Of a stretch of DNA of 64,000 bases, positions 31,488 to 40,805 are shown in pieces (position 1 is the first letter of the stretch; every line of letters starts with the position of its first letter). Origin of the DNA: Haemophilus parainfluenzae (GTDB lineage Bacteria; Pseudomonadota; Gammaproteobacteria; Enterobacterales; Pasteurellaceae). The stretch lies in NCBI RefSeq assembly GCF_003252755.1, contig NZ_QEPT01000003.1, forward strand, positions 1-64,000. The letters run 5' to 3'. A program made the position numbers and the translations under genes. The notes under the pieces are model-generated. The model was not told the origin of the DNA. It made no database searches and worked only from the letters and a program-made list of their open reading frames with translations.

Positions 31488-32012
31488 TTACTTTTGCTTT
31501 AAATTAGCTAATACAGCGAACGGGTTCGGTTTTTTTGCCAATTCTTCAGGCAATTCGCCAAAAACCTGTTCGTGCGCGGACACTTCACAGTGTTCAGATG
31601 AATGCATTGGAACAAGCGGTAGAGCTAAAATAAGTTCGTCTTCCACTGCACCAACTAAATCTATTTCACCAAACTCATTAAATTCGATTGGCTCATAAAT
31701 TTCCGGCAAGTCATCAGCCTGATCCCAATTAGCCACTGGACTATACATAAAATGACATTCCAATGTTTGTTTGAATGGCTCGCCACAACGTTGACACTCT
31801 AATTCAACGTCAACTTGTACTTGCCCTTTCATCACCACTAATTTTTGTGGATCAATATAAAACGATAATGTTACCTGTGCATCGCTGAGCACTTTCCCCG
31901 TAGATTCAGCTAAACGCACTAACTGACTAGCGGTATAATAACCATCATAATCAATTCTTTGCTGAGCGTCTTTAACCGGATCAACGGTTAGGGGTAGTTT
32001 TACCTTTTGCAT
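31488..32012 (-). CDS. yceD: YceD/DUF177 family protein
   Basis: This is a 174-residue protein with the YceD pattern: a central [16 protein letters not shown] with two cysteines, then a Glu/Asp-rich [20 protein letters not shown] and a C-terminal cysteine near SEHCEV. The family is always linked to rpmF. In plants and E. coli it affects 23S rRNA levels, but the mechanism is not established. It is 22 bases upstream of rpmF. Confidence 0.93.
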   Translation of the reverse strand: MQKVKLPLTVDPVKDAQQRIDYDGYYTASQLVRLAESTGKVLSDAQVTLSFYIDPQKLVVMKGQVQVDVELECQRCGEPFKQTLECHFMYSPVANWDQADDLPEIYEPIEFNEFGEIDLVGAVEDELILALPLVPMHSSEHCEVSAHEQVFGELPEELAKKPNPFAVLANLKQK

Positions 32013-32145
32013 AGGGTGCGAATATTACCTGTTGTCAATAAAATAGTCAAAGGAAATTCGCACTAATTATGAGAAAAGTTCAATCGCTATCTAAACTCTC
32101 TCAAGATTTACACCTTTACAAAGTGCGGTCATTTTTTCCTGTATT

Positions 32146-33990
32146 TTACTCAGCATGCTCACTCAAGAAGCCACCGCTTTGATGTTTCCAAAGGCGAGCA
32201 TAAAGCCCATTTTGTTCAAGCAATTCTGCGTGAGTCCCTTGCTCGACAATTTGTCCTTTATCTAACACGATTAAACGATCCATTGCCGCAATAGTGGATA
32301 AACGGTGAGCGATAGCAATAACCGTTTTATTTTCCATCATCTTATCGAGACTTTCTTGGATCGCGACTTCCACTTCGGAGTCTAGCGCACTGGTCGCTTC
32401 ATCCAAGAGTAAAATTGGCGCATCTTTTAACATGACACGCGCAATGGCAATACGCTGGCGTTGTCCACCTGAGAGTTTCACCCCACGTTCACCAACATGG
32501 GCATCATAGCCTTTTCTGCCTTGAGCATCGCTGAGATAAGGAATGAAATCAGCCGCCTCCGCACGTTTAGCTGCATTGATCATTTCTTCATCTGTCGCAG
32601 TTGGACGACCATAAATAATGTTATCGCGAACAGAGCGGTGTAAAAGCGAGGTATCTTGCGTCACTAAACCAATTTGGCTACGAAGACTTTCTTGGCTCAC
32701 ATCTAAAATATTTTGACCATCAATGGTAATAGCCCCCTCTTGGGCTTCGTAGAAACGTAAAAGCAAATTCACAATGGTTGATTTGCCCGCACCAGAACGA
32801 CCAATTAAGCCCACTTTTTCGCCTGGTTTGATGGTGAGATTAAAATGGTTAAGCAATGGTTTATTCGGTTCATAGGCAAACGAAATATCATTAAATTTGA
32901 TCTCGCCTTGTTTCACTTCTAGTGGAACACAATCAGGTTTATCAACAATAGTATGCGGTTTGGTCAATGTTGCCATACCATCATTCACTGTCCCGATATT
33001 TTCAAATAAGCGAGCTGATTCCCACATAATCCAACGAGAAAGCCCGTTCACACGTAACGCCATCGCAGTTGCAGTCGCTACTGCTCCCACGCCTACTTGA
33101 CCGTTTTGCCATAACACCACACCTAAAATTGCAGTGCTTAACGTTAAGAAGATATTGGTTGCATAAGTTAAGGTGTCTAATGAACTCGCCAAACGCATTT
33201 GTGCATGCACGGTGACCATAAATTCTTCCATGGAACGTTTTACATAATTCGCTTCTCTCGCATCATGTGAAAATAGTTTTACCGTTGCAATATTTGAGTA
33301 AGCATCCGTAATACGCCCTGTCATTAAAGATCGCGCATCAGCTTGTCGTTGTGCTGTTTTCGCTAAACGTGGTATAAGCAAACGTAAAATAGTCACAAAG
33401 GCCACAATCCATAAGAAAAACGGCACTAAAAACCAGGTATCTAAAGCCGCAAGTACCAAGCCTGACGTAATAAAATATACGGCAACATACACCAGCATAT
33501 CCGCAATGGTCATGACGGTATCACGCACCGCAAGAGCAGTTTGCATCACTTTCGCCGATACACGACCTGCAAATTCATCTTGATAGAAGCTTAAGCTTTG
33601 TCCTAGCATCAAACGGTGAAAATTCCAACGCAAACGCATTGGAAATACCCCTTGTAGCGTTTGTAAGCGTACATTCACGCCCACGAATGACCATACAATA
33701 CTGAAAATAAGCAAGGCTGCCATACCGGCGAGTAAATGCCCTTTTTCTTGCCAAAGTGTGGTTGGTGAATAAGCGCCGAGCCAATCTACCAATAATCCCA
33801 TAAATTGGAAAAGTAAGGCTTCCATCACACCAGTACCGACCGTCAATACCGCGAGTAAAAAGATCCAACCTTTCATACCATCAATGCTTGACCAAATAAA
33901 ACGGAACAAGCCTTTTTCAGGCGTCGTTGGATTGCTTTTCGGATAAGGATTTAAACGGTTTTCAAACCATGAAAATATTTTATTAAACAT
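32146..33990 (-). CDS. ABC exporter, fused permease and ATPase
   Basis: This is a 614-residue half-transporter with six membrane helices in residues 40-330 and a C-terminal nucleotide-binding domain. Walker A GRSGAGKST, signature LSGGQRQRIAIAR and Walker B ILLLDEATSALD are intact, and a switch histidine follows in IAIAHRLSTI. The protein should work as a dimer exporting a lipid, drug or peptide. The substrate is not evident. It resembles the MsbA-like/multidrug group in layout but is longer at the N-terminus. It stands alone, with uptake cores on both sides. Confidence 0.9.
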   Translation of the reverse strand: MFNKIFSWFENRLNPYPKSNPTTPEKGLFRFIWSSIDGMKGWIFLLAVLTVGTGVMEALLFQFMGLLVDWLGAYSPTTLWQEKGHLLAGMAALLIFSIVWSFVGVNVRLQTLQGVFPMRLRWNFHRLMLGQSLSFYQDEFAGRVSAKVMQTALAVRDTVMTIADMLVYVAVYFITSGLVLAALDTWFLVPFFLWIVAFVTILRLLIPRLAKTAQRQADARSLMTGRITDAYSNIATVKLFSHDAREANYVKRSMEEFMVTVHAQMRLASSLDTLTYATNIFLTLSTAILGVVLWQNGQVGVGAVATATAMALRVNGLSRWIMWESARLFENIGTVNDGMATLTKPHTIVDKPDCVPLEVKQGEIKFNDISFAYEPNKPLLNHFNLTIKPGEKVGLIGRSGAGKSTIVNLLLRFYEAQEGAITIDGQNILDVSQESLRSQIGLVTQDTSLLHRSVRDNIIYGRPTATDEEMINAAKRAEAADFIPYLSDAQGRKGYDAHVGERGVKLSGGQRQRIAIARVMLKDAPILLLDEATSALDSEVEVAIQESLDKMMENKTVIAIAHRLSTIAAMDRLIVLDKGQIVEQGTHAELLEQNGLYARLWKHQSGGFLSEHAE

Positions 33991-34066
33991 AACAATACCT
34001 TAAAAAATTAAAGGCAACAGAGCCGCCTAAAGTGCGGTCATTATAGCGCAAATTTTAAACGATGGG

Positions 34067-34957
34067 CTAAGTTTTGCGAAATTGGCTTGGTGAAAGCCCA
34101 TAAATTGCTTTAAACGCCTTACTAAAATGTGCATCTGATTGATACCCTACTTCAAGGGCGATTGCCAAAATGGTCTTTTGCGTATTTTTCAATAAAACAG
34201 CCGCCATTTCTAACCGTACTTGTGTGAGAAATTTTCCTGGTGGCATCCCGAGTTGCTGTTGAAAGATCCGCATAAAGGTCGCACGAGACATGGAAGCCAA
34301 CTCTGCTAATTGCTCAATATTCCAATCTAATTGAGGTGAAAACAGGATTTTTTCAAGGACTTGATTCAGCCTTTTATCCTGCAACGCGGCCAATAAGCCT
34401 TGATTGAGCAAACCTATTTGCTGAGCATGACGCAAAATATAAATAAACAACACATTTGATAGTGCATCAATCACCGATTTTGTGCCTTGCTCTGGTTTCT
34501 CGGCTTCTTGTAAAAAAAGTGAAACCAAGGGCTGCACAGGTGTATTTTGCAGCGAAAGATGTAAATAATCTGGTAACGAATCAATTAATAATGACGGTTT
34601 TTGATAATAAAATGTTCCACAAAACATCTTCAGATCGGGCGTACCTGCTCCTATTTGATGAACATGAAAAAGTGCATTTGATTGCGCTCTCTGTAGACTA
34701 TTCTCTCTTTTTTGTTGAGAACTGCCCAAAAAGTGCGGTCGATTTTGAGGGAGAAAAAAGAGATCGCCTTTCTTCAAATGAAACTGTTTTCCCGCCAAGG
34801 TTACCCAGCACTCACCTTGCTCGATTAAATGAAATAAACCTTGATATTCCGCCGTATCTGGCTGATGTTCAACTTGCCAATCCCCTTGAAACAAGCAGCG
34901 AATATTAATTTCCCCACGCACTTGCGCTAGCTGAGTTAATTTATCTAAATAATCCAT
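34067..34957 (-). CDS. AraC-family transcriptional regulator with cupin domain
   Basis: This is a 296-residue protein with an N-terminal cupin-type sensor region (GECWVTLAGKQFHLKKGDLF, residues 49-68) and a C-terminal double helix-turn-helix (ASMSRATFMRIFQQQLG and EVGYQSDAHFSKAFKAIYG). It diverges from the AhpD-like gene at 35061 with 103 bases between, so it likely controls that gene and itself. The ligand is unknown. Confidence 0.9.
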   Translation of the reverse strand: MDYLDKLTQLAQVRGEINIRCLFQGDWQVEHQPDTAEYQGLFHLIEQGECWVTLAGKQFHLKKGDLFFLPQNRPHFLGSSQQKRENSLQRAQSNALFHVHQIGAGTPDLKMFCGTFYYQKPSLLIDSLPDYLHLSLQNTPVQPLVSLFLQEAEKPEQGTKSVIDALSNVLFIYILRHAQQIGLLNQGLLAALQDKRLNQVLEKILFSPQLDWNIEQLAELASMSRATFMRIFQQQLGMPPGKFLTQVRLEMAAVLLKNTQKTILAIALEVGYQSDAHFSKAFKAIYGLSPSQFRKT

Positions 34958-34989
34958 TGTGAGATTTTCCGTCTAAAAGTTAAGACAAT

Positions 34990-35022
34990 TTGACAAGTAT
35001 CATACGCTAATCTGCTTATAAT
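34990..35022 (+). promoter_or_regulatory. Candidate promoter of the AhpD-like gene
   Basis: TTGACA at 34990-34995 and TATAAT at 35017-35022 are both perfect consensus hexamers but are 21 bases apart rather than 17. A long spacer usually makes a promoter activator-dependent, which would fit the divergent AraC-type regulator. The ATG follows at 35061. Confidence 0.45.
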
Positions 35023-35060
35023 TCCTCTCGAAATTTGTACTTAATTTAAGGAGAAAAACA

Positions 35061-35405
35061 ATGTTTGCAGATTGGAAAAATGATGTAGCACACGTTAAAA
35101 AATCATTCGGTGCATTAGGTAAAAAATACCCTAAAATGTTACAAGCTTACGGCGCATTAGGTGCGGCGGCGGCAGAAGGTAACGTATTAGATGCCAAAAC
35201 CCGTGAATTAATTGCATTAGCAGTTGCCGTAACAACACGTTGTGAAAGCTGCATTGGCGTACATGCTGATGAAGCAGTGAAAGCAGGTGCAACTGAAGAA
35301 GAAGTGGCAGCAGCATTAGCGATGTCTATCGCATTAAATGCAGGTGCAGCTTACACCTACTCTCTTCGTGCATTAGAAGCTTACAACGCACAAAAAGGCG
35401 AATAA
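35061..35405 (+). CDS. Carboxymuconolactone decarboxylase/AhpD-like protein
   Basis: This is a 114-residue helical protein with the catalytic CESCIGVHADEA motif (Cys-X2-Cys-X3-His), typical of AhpD-like peroxidase-partner enzymes in this superfamily. The expected role is thiol-based peroxide reduction or a related reaction. It is preceded by AAGGAGAAAAACA and followed by a strong terminator, so it is a single-gene unit. Confidence 0.9.
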   Translation: MFADWKNDVAHVKKSFGALGKKYPKMLQAYGALGAAAAEGNVLDAKTRELIALAVAVTTRCESCIGVHADEAVKAGATEEEVAAALAMSIALNAGAAYTYSLRALEAYNAQKGE

Positions 35406-35431
35406 TTCGCAAGGAACTTTATGATTCTTTT

Positions 35432-35456
35432 AGCCCTCATTTGAGGGCTTTTTTAT
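35432..35456 (+). terminator. Terminator after the AhpD-like gene
   Basis: AGCCCTCA at 35432-35439 pairs with TGAGGGCT at 35442-35449 with a two-base centre, followed by six T. This is a strong Rho-independent terminator. Confidence 0.92.
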
Positions 35457-35475
35457 CTCTAAAATTGACCGCACT

Positions 35476-36531
35476 TTAAAATAAATTCAACGCTCTCATC
35501 TGAGCTACCACTTGCTCTACCTGAATTTCAGCCATTAAATTTTTGCCTTTTAATTTTGTTGCCCAAGGTAATTCACATGAAGGTTTTCCTTGTTCTTTTT
35601 GCACATTTTCTTCATATACTGACACCACATTATCCAGATTATGATAAGGCGCGGTGCGCAATGGATTATGATAGGCATACAATCCAATGACAGGTGTTCC
35701 TTGCGTGGTCGCGATATGAGCGGGCCCAGAATCAGGCGAGATGACTAAATTTGCTTGATGAATTAATGCAGCAAGTTGTTTCAAACTGGTTTTTCCTGAA
35801 GCATCAACCGGTTGAAAGTCACAAAGTGCGGTAATTTTTTTCACCATATCTAATTCACGTTTTGCCGGCGAGCTACAAAAAATTACATTCACATTATGTT
35901 GATGAGCAATGTTCGCCACCTCCGCGTAACGTTTAATCAACCAATCTTTCTCGACTTTACTAGAACAAGGGGAAATAATCAGATTTTTACGTGTAGGATC
36001 AATAAACTGTTTGGCATATTCTCGATCTGAATCAGAAATTGCCAATTGCCAAGAAAGCATCTCTGCCGGTGGTACACCAAGATAATCTGCAAAAGCCATG
36101 AAACCATCTAGTACATGAGGCGTTTCAGGATCTTGAACTCGACGATTCACAAACAACCACTGCCCTTCTCGAGAACGTTTTTTGCCAAACCCAATTTTAT
36201 ATTTCGCTTGAATACCAAGAGAGATAATAGAAGCACGAAATGCCGTCTGCATATTCAAAAGCGCATCAAATTGATTATTTTTCAAAAACATCCATAAATT
36301 CCATACGCCTTTCCAACCGCTCTTTTTATCGTAAGGAACAAGTTCCACGCCTTCTATACCAGAAAGCAAGCCCATTTCTGTTTTACCCACAATCCACGTT
36401 AATTTTGTTTGCGGCCAATAACGTTGAATATGTTGTACCACCGCAAGTGCATGGCAAACATCACCCACCGCAGACAAACGCAAAATACAAAGTGATTTAG
36501 GGGGAGAGGTAAAAAGTGGAGAATGGGACAT
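35476..36531 (-). CDS. opsX: Lipopolysaccharide heptosyltransferase I (OpsX type)
   Basis: This is a 351-residue glycosyltransferase family 9 protein with the N-terminal LCILRLSAVGDVCHALAVVQ and the C-terminal donor-site segment LVISPDSGPAHIATTQGTPVIGLY. It should add the first L-glycero-D-manno-heptose to Kdo in the LOS inner core. The divergent neighbour is Kdo kinase, the pairing known in Haemophilus. The heptosyltransferase assignment depends on this pairing as well as on the family. Confidence 0.87.
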   Translation of the reverse strand: MSHSPLFTSPPKSLCILRLSAVGDVCHALAVVQHIQRYWPQTKLTWIVGKTEMGLLSGIEGVELVPYDKKSGWKGVWNLWMFLKNNQFDALLNMQTAFRASIISLGIQAKYKIGFGKKRSREGQWLFVNRRVQDPETPHVLDGFMAFADYLGVPPAEMLSWQLAISDSDREYAKQFIDPTRKNLIISPCSSKVEKDWLIKRYAEVANIAHQHNVNVIFCSSPAKRELDMVKKITALCDFQPVDASGKTSLKQLAALIHQANLVISPDSGPAHIATTQGTPVIGLYAYHNPLRTAPYHNLDNVVSVYEENVQKEQGKPSCELPWATKLKGKNLMAEIQVEQVVAQMRALNLF

Positions 36532-36608
36532 TTGAGTTCCTCGCGCATTTAATTTCCACCTATTTTAAAGTAGAATGAGAGCATTTTCTATTATTCGGTT
36601 CAACTAAA

Positions 36609-37358
36609 ATGCTTGAATTCCAACAAGATAATCAATTCTTTCTTTTTAATCTCACGGAAAAACCAACGGAGCCCGCTTTATTTTTTGAATCGGCGTTTTG
36701 GGAAAAACAACAACGTATTACCGGTTCAGCCAAAGGACGTGGCACAACCTACTTCCTGGATACAAAAGATCTGTTTGGTGTAAATACAGCCCTTCGTCAC
36801 TATTATCGCGGTGGTTTATGGGGAAAATTCAACAAAGATCGCTATCGTTTTCAATCATTTACTGAAACTCGCAGCGTGGCGGAATTTCAGCTTTTAAATC
36901 AACTCCATCAAGCAGGTGTAGCCGTACCCAAACCGATTGCTGCACGTGTTAAAAAAGGCAAATTAGGTATTTGCTACCAAGCGGATATATTGATTGAAAA
37001 GATCGAAAATGCCCAGGATCTGACCGCACTTTTGCAAACCCAGCAGCTACCGAATGATATCTGGCAAGCCATTGGTAAATTAATTCGCCAGTTACATGAT
37101 TTACAAATTTGCCATACGGATCTCAACGCTCACAATATTCTCGTTCAACAACTTGGAAATGAACAAAAATGTTGGCTCATTGATTTCGATAAGTGCGGTC
37201 AAAAATCAGGCGATTTTTGGAAACAAAGCAACTTAGAAAGATTACACCGCTCTTTTGTCAAAGAAGTCGGCAGAATGAATATTCAATTCAATGAAGAAAA
37301 TTGGGCTGAATTATTGAAAGGATATAACAACCTAAAACGCATCAGAGAAAGGCAATAA
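36609..37358 (+). CDS. kdkA: 3-deoxy-D-manno-octulosonic acid kinase
   Basis: KdkA phosphorylates Kdo of the LOS inner core on its 4-position, a Haemophilus/Vibrio-type modification. The 249-residue protein is a small kinase-fold enzyme with the catalytic loop ICHTDLNAHNILV and a metal-binding IDFDKCG. It is transcribed away from opsX across a 77-base gap. Two uptake cores lie in frame (37023 and 37191). Confidence 0.93.
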   Translation: MLEFQQDNQFFLFNLTEKPTEPALFFESAFWEKQQRITGSAKGRGTTYFLDTKDLFGVNTALRHYYRGGLWGKFNKDRYRFQSFTETRSVAEFQLLNQLHQAGVAVPKPIAARVKKGKLGICYQADILIEKIENAQDLTALLQTQQLPNDIWQAIGKLIRQLHDLQICHTDLNAHNILVQQLGNEQKCWLIDFDKCGQKSGDFWKQSNLERLHRSFVKEVGRMNIQFNEENWAELLKGYNNLKRIRERQ

Positions 37359-37387
37359 AAAAGACCGCCTAATGCGATCTCTGTGAA

Positions 37388-37464
37388 TGGTCCCCCCTAC
37401 CGGACTTGAACCAGTGACCAAGCGATTATGAGTCGCCTGCTCTAACCGACTGAGCTAAGGGGGG
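37388..37464 (-). tRNA. tRNA-Ile2 (CAT anticodon, lysidine type)
   Basis: The minus strand reads a full 77-base tRNA with encoded CCA. A perfect 7-bp acceptor stem (CCCCCCT with AGGGGGG), GCTC D-stem, GGTTCAAGTCC T-loop region and anticodon loop CTCATAA are present. The anticodon arm GGCGACTCATAATCGCT matches the E. coli ileX type rather than elongator Met tRNA. The C34 should therefore become lysidine and the tRNA read AUA codons. Confidence 0.9.
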
Positions 37465-37511
37465 AAAGTGCGGGTGATTATAGAGAAATAATCCGTTGAA
37501 GTCTATATACA

Positions 37512-37546
37512 AAAGGATGGTCGTTTGAAAATTGACCATCCTTTTT
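37512..37546. terminator. Bidirectional terminator between glyS and the tRNA gene
   Basis: GGATGGTC at 37515-37522 pairs with GACCATCC at 37534-37541. AAAA lies on the left and TTTTT on the right, so both strands can terminate here. It ends the glyS transcript on the minus strand. Confidence 0.85.
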
Positions 37547-37553
37547 AGATCTA

Positions 37554-39620
37554 TTATTGCAATACCGAAATATCCGCCACTTGTAAGAACAGACCTTGTA
37601 ACGTGTTTAAAATCGCTAAGCGGTTTTGGCGTAATGCTGGATCTTCAGCATTTACCATTACGTTATCAAAGAAACTGTCTACCGGTGCACGTAAGTTCGC
37701 TAATTTATCTAATACAGCCGTGTAATCACTTTGCGCGATAAGCGGTTGTACTTCAGTGCGTAATACAAGTACCGCTTCAGCAAGGGCTTTTTCTGCTGGC
37801 TCTACGCAAGCGGTCAAATTGATCTCGCCAATTGCAGCATCCGCTTTCGCTAAGATATTGCTTACACGTTTGTTTGCTGCTGCTAACGCTTCCGCTGAAT
37901 CTAAAGTACGGAAGTGTGAAACCGCACGCACGCGCGCATCAAAATCAGCAGGACGAGTTGGACGACGTGCCAATACTGCTTGAATCACATCCACCGCAAT
38001 ACCTTCATCTTGATACCATGCACGGAAACGACCGAGCATGAAGTCCACCACATCAGTAACCACGTTTTGATTCGTGAGTTTATCACCGAAAAGTGCGGTG
38101 GATTTTTTCACTAAATCTTCCAAATCCAGCGGCAAGTTTTTCTCAACGATAATACGCAATGCACCTAATGCTGCACGGCGTAATGCGAACGGGTCTGCAC
38201 TGCCTTTCGGAGCTTGCCCGATGCCGAAGATCCCCGTTAAGGTGTCAAATTTATCTGCTAAAGCGACCGCACTTGCCACCAAAGATTTAGGTAATTCATC
38301 ACCCGCAAAGCGTGGCATATATTGCTCATTTAATGCTACTGCCACTTCTTCATCTTCACCATCATGACGAGCGTAGTGCATACCCATTACACCTTGCGTA
38401 TCGGTGAATTCAAATACCATGTTGGTCATCAAGTCACATTTTGACAGTAAACCCGCACGTTTTGCTTTCGCTTCATCTGCACCGATTTGTTTTGCAATTT
38501 CGCCTGCAAGTTGTTCAATACGGTCAGTTTTGTCTTTCAATGTACCGAGCTGTTGTTGGAACAACACAGTTTCTAAACGTGGTAAACGATCAACCAGTTT
38601 TTGTTTTAAGTCGGTTTTGAAGAAGAATTCCGCATCGGTTAAACGTGGGCGAACCACTTTTTCGTTCCCTTCGATAATCGCGGTTGGATCTTCTGGGTTG
38701 ATGTTTGATACAAAAATAAAGTGCGGTAATAATTTGCCGTCTTTGTCATAAATCGGGAAATATTTTTGGTCGCCTTTCATGGTGTAAACCAAGGCTTCCG
38801 CAGGCACTTCTAAGAAACGCTCTTCAAATTTTGCCGCTAAAACATTTGGATATTCCACCAACGAAGTCACTTCTTCAAGTAAGCTTTCTTCAATGTCAGC
38901 CACGCCGCCAAGTGCGGTCGCTTTTGCTTGAGATTTTGCAAGAATTTCTGCTTTACGTTCATTGAAGTCTGCTACCACAGAACCTTTATCACGCAATAAT
39001 TGTGGATATTGGTCTGCATGTTGAATTTCAAATTCTTTCTCGCCTAAGAAACGGTGACCGCGAATGGTGCGAGCACTTGCCACACCTAAAATTTCGCCTT
39101 CAATTAACTCATCACCTAACAACATAGTCACAGTATGAACCGGACGAATAAACTGCACGGTTTTGTCTGCCCAACGCATTGGTTTTGGAATTGGCAATTT
39201 CGCCAAGGCATTAGCCACAATATCGTTCAGCAAGTTTTTGGTCGGTTGACCTTCAATTTTTGCACGGTGAACTAACCATTCACCTTTATCGGTCGCAATA
39301 CGTTCTGCTTGATCAACGGTAATTCCACAACCACGCGCCCAGCCTTCTGCCGCTTTTGTTGCTTTACCTTCCGCGTCAAAAGCTGCAGATACTGCTGGCC
39401 CGCGTTTTTCGATTTCTTTGCTTGGCTGTTGTGTCGATAAGTTCAATACTTTCACCGCCAAACGACGCGGTGCCGCAAACCATTCGATTTTATCGAATGA
39501 TAAACCTGCTTGGTTTAATTCCGCCTCAACATTATCCGCAAAAGAGGTCGCTAATGTTTTGAGAGCTTTTGGTGGCAGCTCTTCTGTGCCGATTTCTACT
39601 AGGAAGTTTTTAGTTGTCAT
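37554..39620 (-). CDS. glyS: Glycyl-tRNA synthetase beta subunit
   Basis: GlyS is the tRNA-recognition subunit of the heterotetrameric enzyme. The 688-residue protein begins [16 protein letters not shown] and carries the HD-type [14 protein letters not shown] segment. I chose the ATG at 39618-39620 (MTTKNF) because an upstream ATG at 39644 adds eight unconserved residues. Its partner gene glyQ lies 3.9 kb upstream at 43525-44433, with six other genes in between, although the two are usually adjacent or close. Confidence 0.97.
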   Translation of the reverse strand: MTTKNFLVEIGTEELPPKALKTLATSFADNVEAELNQAGLSFDKIEWFAAPRRLAVKVLNLSTQQPSKEIEKRGPAVSAAFDAEGKATKAAEGWARGCGITVDQAERIATDKGEWLVHRAKIEGQPTKNLLNDIVANALAKLPIPKPMRWADKTVQFIRPVHTVTMLLGDELIEGEILGVASARTIRGHRFLGEKEFEIQHADQYPQLLRDKGSVVADFNERKAEILAKSQAKATALGGVADIEESLLEEVTSLVEYPNVLAAKFEERFLEVPAEALVYTMKGDQKYFPIYDKDGKLLPHFIFVSNINPEDPTAIIEGNEKVVRPRLTDAEFFFKTDLKQKLVDRLPRLETVLFQQQLGTLKDKTDRIEQLAGEIAKQIGADEAKAKRAGLLSKCDLMTNMVFEFTDTQGVMGMHYARHDGEDEEVAVALNEQYMPRFAGDELPKSLVASAVALADKFDTLTGIFGIGQAPKGSADPFALRRAALGALRIIVEKNLPLDLEDLVKKSTALFGDKLTNQNVVTDVVDFMLGRFRAWYQDEGIAVDVIQAVLARRPTRPADFDARVRAVSHFRTLDSAEALAAANKRVSNILAKADAAIGEINLTACVEPAEKALAEAVLVLRTEVQPLIAQSDYTAVLDKLANLRAPVDSFFDNVMVNAEDPALRQNRLAILNTLQGLFLQVADISVLQ

Positions 39621-39666
39621 TGTTTTTTCTCTGGTAAGGTGCACCTTGGCACCATTTTATTTTAAT

Positions 39667-40137
39667 TTAATCTTTTTCAATAATAGCTTCACATTTCACT
39701 GGAAAATTAAGTGAATTTGCAATAAAACACGCGTGATGCGCATTTTCATGTAATACCAATGCCTTAACAGCATCCGACTCACTTGAAATTCTTACACGAG
39801 GTTTTAATGTTGCTGAAATAAAACGTCCTGCTTGTTCAGAACTGCCTTCATCCATAATTGCGATAGCCTCATCACGGTATGCTTGCACAATAATGTTATT
39901 AACGGCACAAAAATGTAAATACCATAATTTATGGCAAGCAGAAATAGAGGCTAATAACATATCTTCTGGATTCCAACGTGTTTTATCACCACGAAAAGCT
40001 GGATCAGAAGAACCTAAAATATTAGGTTTATTCAATGCCGAAGCAATAAAATCCCGCTCATACGCAGTATAAGAAGAAGTGCCCCGCCCTAAATTTCCAA
40101 CCCACTCTACGGTAGTTTGATAAATATGTTGCTTCAT
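39667..40137 (-). CDS. OsmC family protein
   Basis: This is a 156-residue protein of the OsmC/Ohr fold. Two cysteine contexts typical of the family are present: ASISACHKLWYLHF near residue 67 and AHHACFIANSLNFPV near the end. The family reduces organic hydroperoxides by a thiol mechanism. The SSYTAYERDF and LLGSSDPAF-like region (GSSDPAFRGDKTRWNPEDM) match the OsmC side more than Ohr. It is the first gene after glyS on the upstream side. Confidence 0.85.
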   Translation of the reverse strand: MKQHIYQTTVEWVGNLGRGTSSYTAYERDFIASALNKPNILGSSDPAFRGDKTRWNPEDMLLASISACHKLWYLHFCAVNNIIVQAYRDEAIAIMDEGSSEQAGRFISATLKPRVRISSESDAVKALVLHENAHHACFIANSLNFPVKCEAIIEKD

Positions 40138-40434
40138 TATATTTTCCGTTATCTCTTATAGCGTATGTAAATTAAGAAATTCATGTCCTATTTGATTATT
40201 TTCTTCGTTTTCACTTCTGCCAAATCTCCCCTACCCCTCTTTGCTAAAGAGGGGATTGGATCTTTGCAGAGTTAAATATCTATGTTTTACTTTAACGTTT
40301 TTTGAAAGCAGATAATTTAATCTCTATTGAAATTAAAATGTAAATGAGCCAGTTACAATCAATTTACTCAAGAAATCCCCCTCTTTAGCAAAGAGGGGTA
40401 GGGGAGATTTGGCAGAGCGACTTAACGCTCATAC
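40138..40434. other. Intergenic region holding the REPIN-like element
   Basis: The 297-base gap between the OsmC gene and the DUF559 gene has no coding frame of note. Bases 40216-40416 are the inverted-repeat element described separately. The flanks (40138-40215 and 40417-40434) are unremarkable AT-rich sequence. Confidence 0.7.
40216..40416. repeat. REPIN-like element, copy 1 (39-bp perfect inverted ends)
   Basis: The left arm 40216-40254 and right arm 40378-40416 are perfect 39-bp inverted repeats, starting TCTGCCAAATCTCCCC. Each arm holds its own hairpin with stem CCCCTCTTT/AAAGAGGGG and a 3-base loop, so the whole is two REP-like palindromes facing each other around 123 bases of AT-rich sequence. 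A second copy with the same arms but a different centre is at 47474-47649. The right arm ends 18 bases from the DUF559 stop codon. Confidence 0.85.
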
Positions 40435-40800
40435 TCAATCAGCCCTTACATTCTCTAAAAACAAATAAATCTGCTCTACTACACTTTCAATTTCTCGCAT
40501 TACTTCATCATTGCTAAATCGCATCACCGTAAAACCAAGTGAATTTAATTCTGCATCTCGCAATGCGTCTTTTTCCTGATAATCAGGTTCATAGTGCTGA
40601 CTACCGTCCAATTCGATAATCAGCTTTGCTTTTGCACAATAAAAATCAACGATATAACTTAAAAGTGGCTTTTGTCGATTAAATCGAAAACTTAATAATT
40701 GATCTCGATTGATGCGTTGCCATAGCTTTCTTTCCGCATCCGTTTGATCCACTCGCAATTTTTGCGAATTCTCTTTTAAGTATTTTTCATAGGGTTGCAT
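40435..40800 (-). CDS. DUF559 endonuclease-domain protein
   Basis: This is a 121-residue protein of the DUF559 group, a Vsr-like PD-(D/E)XK nuclease fold. D52 in YIVDFYC and E63/D65 with H69 in IIELDGSQHYE form the likely metal-binding site. AERKLWQRI at residues 22-30 and LNSLGFTVMRFSNDEV at residues 85-100 are family landmarks. The core is complete and no frameshift is seen. The gene starts 5 bases after the phosphatase stop and its stop is 18 bases from the REPIN-like element. Nothing in the neighbourhood resembles a partner methyltransferase. The function is unknown and a repeat-handling role is a hypothesis. Confidence 0.85.
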   Translation of the reverse strand: MQPYEKYLKENSQKLRVDQTDAERKLWQRINRDQLLSFRFNRQKPLLSYIVDFYCAKAKLIIELDGSQHYEPDYQEKDALRDAELNSLGFTVMRFSNDEVMREIESVVEQIYLFLENVRAD

Positions 40801-40805
40801 GAACG

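Noticed and set aside
34456-34908. 150-codon open frame on the plus strand opposite the AraC-family gene
   Set aside because: It is antisense to a well-supported regulator gene, has no ribosome site and the translation shows no domain. Long shadow frames are expected opposite AT-rich genes.
37388-37464. Calling the CAT-anticodon tRNA an elongator methionine tRNA
   Set aside because: The anticodon arm and D region match the lysidine-modified Ile2 type of E. coli (ileX) more closely than metT/metU.
40216-40416. Reading the inverted element as a simple bidirectional terminator
   Set aside because: The arms are 39 bp and identical, lie 123 bases apart, lack T-runs after the stems, and recur with the same sequence at 47474. 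A terminator would not need such conservation.
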